Assembly (NCBI RefSeq): GCF_001696535.1 | Contig: NZ_MBQE01000002.1 | Span: 248,001 to 312,000 of the forward strand | DNA from: Stappia indica | Lineage (GTDB): Bacteria; Pseudomonadota; Alphaproteobacteria; Rhizobiales; Stappiaceae | DNA: 64,000 nt | Reading direction: 5' to 3' | Part shown: piece by piece, positions 62,266 to 64,000 of the stretch | Numbering within the stretch: position 1 is the first letter of the stretch | Layout of the letters: each line of letters begins with the position of its first letter | Notes under the pieces: generated by a model | The model's database searches: none | What the model saw: the letters and a program-made list of their open reading frames with translations, nothing else | Told to the model about the DNA's origin: nothing | Made by a program: the position numbers and the translations under genes

Positions 62266-62298
62266 AAATCTTATATCGATAACTTGACAAGATCATAA
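62243..62298. promoter_or_regulatory. Operator-like AAGATCAT repeats before the DUF1445 gene
   Basis: A perfect inverted repeat ATGATCTT (62243-62250) / AAGATCAT (62256-62263) with a 5-base spacer overlaps the end of the lysR gene. A third copy, AAGATCATAA (62289-62298), lies 33 bases (about three helical turns) downstream of the second and overlaps a TTGACA -35-like hexamer (62284-62289). The stretch is far AT-richer than its surroundings. Likely LysR-type control region of the 62341 operon. Confidence 0.5.
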
Positions 62299-62340
62299 CG
62301 ACTGGCAATCCTCACAAGGTAACGTGAGGAGGTTGCCAGC

Positions 62341-63201
62341 GTGCCTGCATCTGTCGCCCTTGACCGCACCGCATCCGAACAGGATGCCTTCCGTGGTCTG
62401 TCTCCCGCCGATCTTCGCGTCAGCATCAGGACGGGCCGGTTTCGCGGCCCCACCGCCGGCTACGGCCAGGGCTGCCTCCAGGGGAACCTGGCGATCCTTC
62501 CGGCTGCACTCGCCGGCGACTTCCTGCGCTTCTGCACGCTCAATCCCAAGCCCTGTCCGCTGATCGGCATGTCCGAGCCCGGCAATCCGGCCATTCCTTC
62601 GCTGGGTGCGGATCTCGACATCCGCACCGACGTGTCCGGCTATCGCGTGTTTCGCGCAGGCGAGGAGGGATACACCCCGGTGCCGGACCTTTCGGACGTG
62701 TGGCGCGACGACCTCGTTTCCTTCGTGCTCGGCTGCTCGTTCTCCTTCGAGGCGGCCATCGTAAGGGCCGGTATTCCCCTGCCGCATTTCGAGGGCGGCA
62801 AGAACGTGCCGATGTACATCACCAACCTGCAGACGGCGCCGAGCGGCCCGTTCGGCGGACCGCTTGTGGTGTCGATGCGCTCCTTCCATCCTTCCGACGC
62901 GATCCAGGCGGTACTGCTGTCCGATCGCTATCGGCTGGCGCATGGTGCGCCGGTGCATATCGGCGATCCGGCCGGCATCGGCATTGCCGACCTGATGAAA
63001 CCCGATTTCGGCGACGTCCCGGAACTCGCTCCCGGAGCAATCCCCGTGTTCTGGGCCTGCGGCGTGACCCCGCAGATGGCGATCCGCCAGGCCCGTCCGG
63101 AGATCGCCATCACCCATGAGCCCGGCCACATGTTGGTGACCGATCTCTCTGCCGATGCCGCCGAGTTCACGCTCGGCGGCGTCTGGCCCGCTTCGAAGTG
63201 A
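62341..63201 (+). CDS. DUF1445 / putative hydro-lyase, D-glutamate cyclase-like protein
   Basis: 286 residues, GTG start behind GAGGAGG. Blocks GRFRGPTAGYGQGCLQGNLAI, FLRFCTLNPKPCPLIG, FVLGCSFSFEAAI and the C-terminal FWACGVTPQMAI ... ITHEPGHMLVTDL belong to the DUF1445 family, whose mitochondrial homologue is D-glutamate cyclase. It is followed 22 bases later by a TRAP binding protein, suggesting that the imported compound is its substrate or a related amino or keto acid. Confidence 0.88.
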   Translation: MPASVALDRTASEQDAFRGLSPADLRVSIRTGRFRGPTAGYGQGCLQGNLAILPAALAGDFLRFCTLNPKPCPLIGMSEPGNPAIPSLGADLDIRTDVSGYRVFRAGEEGYTPVPDLSDVWRDDLVSFVLGCSFSFEAAIVRAGIPLPHFEGGKNVPMYITNLQTAPSGPFGGPLVVSMRSFHPSDAIQAVLLSDRYRLAHGAPVHIGDPAGIGIADLMKPDFGDVPELAPGAIPVFWACGVTPQMAIRQARPEIAITHEPGHMLVTDLSADAAEFTLGGVWPASK

Positions 63202-63223
63202 ACGAAAACCAGAGGAGTCCCAC

Positions 63224-64000
63224 ATGAAGCGCATTGCCTCCAGCCTGCTCGCGGCCACGGCCCTGTCGTTTGCCGCATTCGCCCCGGCTTCCGCCGAAAC
63301 CCTGTCGGTCGTCGGCAGCTGGTCCAACCTTCCCCTGCACCAGAAGTTCGAGGCTCCGTTCTGGACCGAGACCCTGCCGGCCGCATCGAACGGCGGTATC
63401 GAGGTGCAGATGACCACCCACAACCAGATGGGCATCCAGGGCGGCGACGTGTTCCGCATGCTGGGCGACGGCGTGTTCGACGTCGGCATGACGGTCGCCG
63501 ACTATGCGGTGGGCGATGCCCCCGAGCTCGAAGGCCTCGACGTGCCGCTGATCGCCACCACCGCCGATGAGGCTCGCGCCATGGTCGCGGCCGCCCGCCC
63601 GATGGTCGAGGACATCTACGAGCAGCGCTTCAATGCCAAGGTCCTGGCGATCGCGCCGTATCCCCCGCAGGTCGTCTTCTGCAAGGGCGACGTTTCCTCG
63701 CTTGAGGACCTGAAGGGCAAGAAGATCCGCGGTTCGGGTCGCATGACCACGAAGTTCCTCGAGGCGCTGGGCGCCGAGGGTGTCAATGTGGCCTTCTCGG
63801 AAGTGCCGGGTGCGCTCGAGCGCAGCGTCATCGACTGCGCCGTCACCGGTTCGGGTTCGGGCTACAGCGCCGGCTGGTGGGAAGTCACCGACACGCTGGT
63901 GAACCTGCCGCTCGGCGGCTGGGACTCGGTCGTCACCGCCGTCAACCTCGACCGCTGGAACGCCCTGCCGGAAGAGACCCGCACGCTGATCGAAACCCAG
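63224..64000 (+). CDS. TRAP transporter substrate-binding protein (DctP family), C-terminus cut by window edge
   Basis: 259 codons are visible, with no stop before the right edge. Signal peptide KRIASSLLAATALSFAAFAPASA, AGAGGAG site upstream. The mature region has the DctP features GGDVFRMLGDGVFDVG, DLKGKKIRGSGRMT (about 160-173; the ligand-carboxylate Arg is in this loop) and EVPGALERSVIDCAVTG. It should deliver an organic acid or amino acid to a TRAP permease, expected to lie outside the window. Confidence 0.88.
   Translation, partial: MKRIASSLLAATALSFAAFAPASAETLSVVGSWSNLPLHQKFEAPFWTETLPAASNGGIEVQMTTHNQMGIQGGDVFRMLGDGVFDVGMTVADYAVGDAPELEGLDVPLIATTADEARAMVAAARPMVEDIYEQRFNAKVLAIAPYPPQVVFCKGDVSSLEDLKGKKIRGSGRMTTKFLEALGAEGVNVAFSEVPGALERSVIDCAVTGSGSGYSAGWWEVTDTLVNLPLGGWDSVVTAVNLDRWNALPEETRTLIETQ

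Noticed and set aside
1-64000. CRISPR arrays, insertion sequences, rRNA and tRNA genes
   Set aside because: None could be recognised by reading both strands; no regularly spaced repeats or transposase motifs were seen. A tRNA missed by eye cannot be excluded.

Overview
The window is about 64 kb of high-GC chromosome from an alphaproteobacterium. The best guess is Hyphomicrobiales, close to Stappiaceae or rhizobia. This rests on the urtABCDE urea transporter, an Irr-type box at bacterioferritin, an acuI-like acrylyl-CoA reductase, ATGA-coupled operons and many GTG/TTG starts; no rRNA or tRNA was seen, so the taxonomy is inference. Coding density is high. The only clearly foreign-looking stretch is an AT-richer patch at about 11.29-12.0 kb that carries a broken gene.

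Layout. 0-3.3 kb: a lipase cut by the window edge, bacterioferritin, a small membrane protein and a short-chain dehydrogenase. 3.3-9.9 kb: urtABCDE on the minus strand, with an extra membrane-anchored gene between urtD and urtE. 9.9-13.2 kb: a CoA transferase, the broken gene and acuI. 13.3-31.9 kb: the most interesting region, a 16-gene lipid-modification locus. 32-35.7 kb: an FKBP isomerase, a hydratase-family enzyme and a fused beta-oxidation enzyme. 36.1-48.7 kb: a sugar/polyol ABC importer joined to a dihydroxyacetone-kinase phosphorelay, an isomerase and an oxidoreductase. 48.9-51.3 kb: a membrane hydrolase and an MFS transporter with a structured leader. 51.4-56.4 kb (minus): caspase-like protease, CHASE2 adenylate cyclase and a secreted protein. 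56.6-60.5 kb: oxidoreductase, GDPD phosphodiesterase and HtpG. 60.5-64 kb: LysE exporter, LysR regulator, DUF1445 protein and a TRAP binding protein cut by the right edge.

The 13.3-31.9 kb locus. Three genes (PEP mutase fused to a nucleotidyltransferase, phosphonopyruvate decarboxylase, class V aminotransferase) form the complete route from PEP to 2-aminoethylphosphonate. A second group starts a sphingoid base (serine-palmitoyltransferase-like enzyme and a 3-ketosphinganine reductase with the eukaryote-like YPPDTDTP motif). A third group looks like inositol-lipid synthesis (inositol-3-phosphate synthase, DUF4833 protein, CDP-diglyceride synthase, PgpA-like phosphatase, CDP-alcohol phosphatidyltransferase, PimA-like glycosyltransferase). 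A stand-alone nucleotidyltransferase, a second CDP-alcohol phosphotransferase, a Stealth phosphotransferase, an FGGY kinase and an LptF/LptG-like permease pair complete it. My inference is a dedicated pathway for an envelope lipid that combines a sphingoid or diacylglycerol anchor with inositol and/or aminoethylphosphonate head groups and is exported by its own permease pair. The individual families are recognisable; the combination, the product and the head-group assignment are unproven.

The 36-47 kb operon is a second notable system. It holds a binding-protein importer with two ATPases together with DhaK, DhaL, DhaM, HPr and enzyme I, so a full private PEP-dependent phosphorelay is encoded beside a non-PTS importer.
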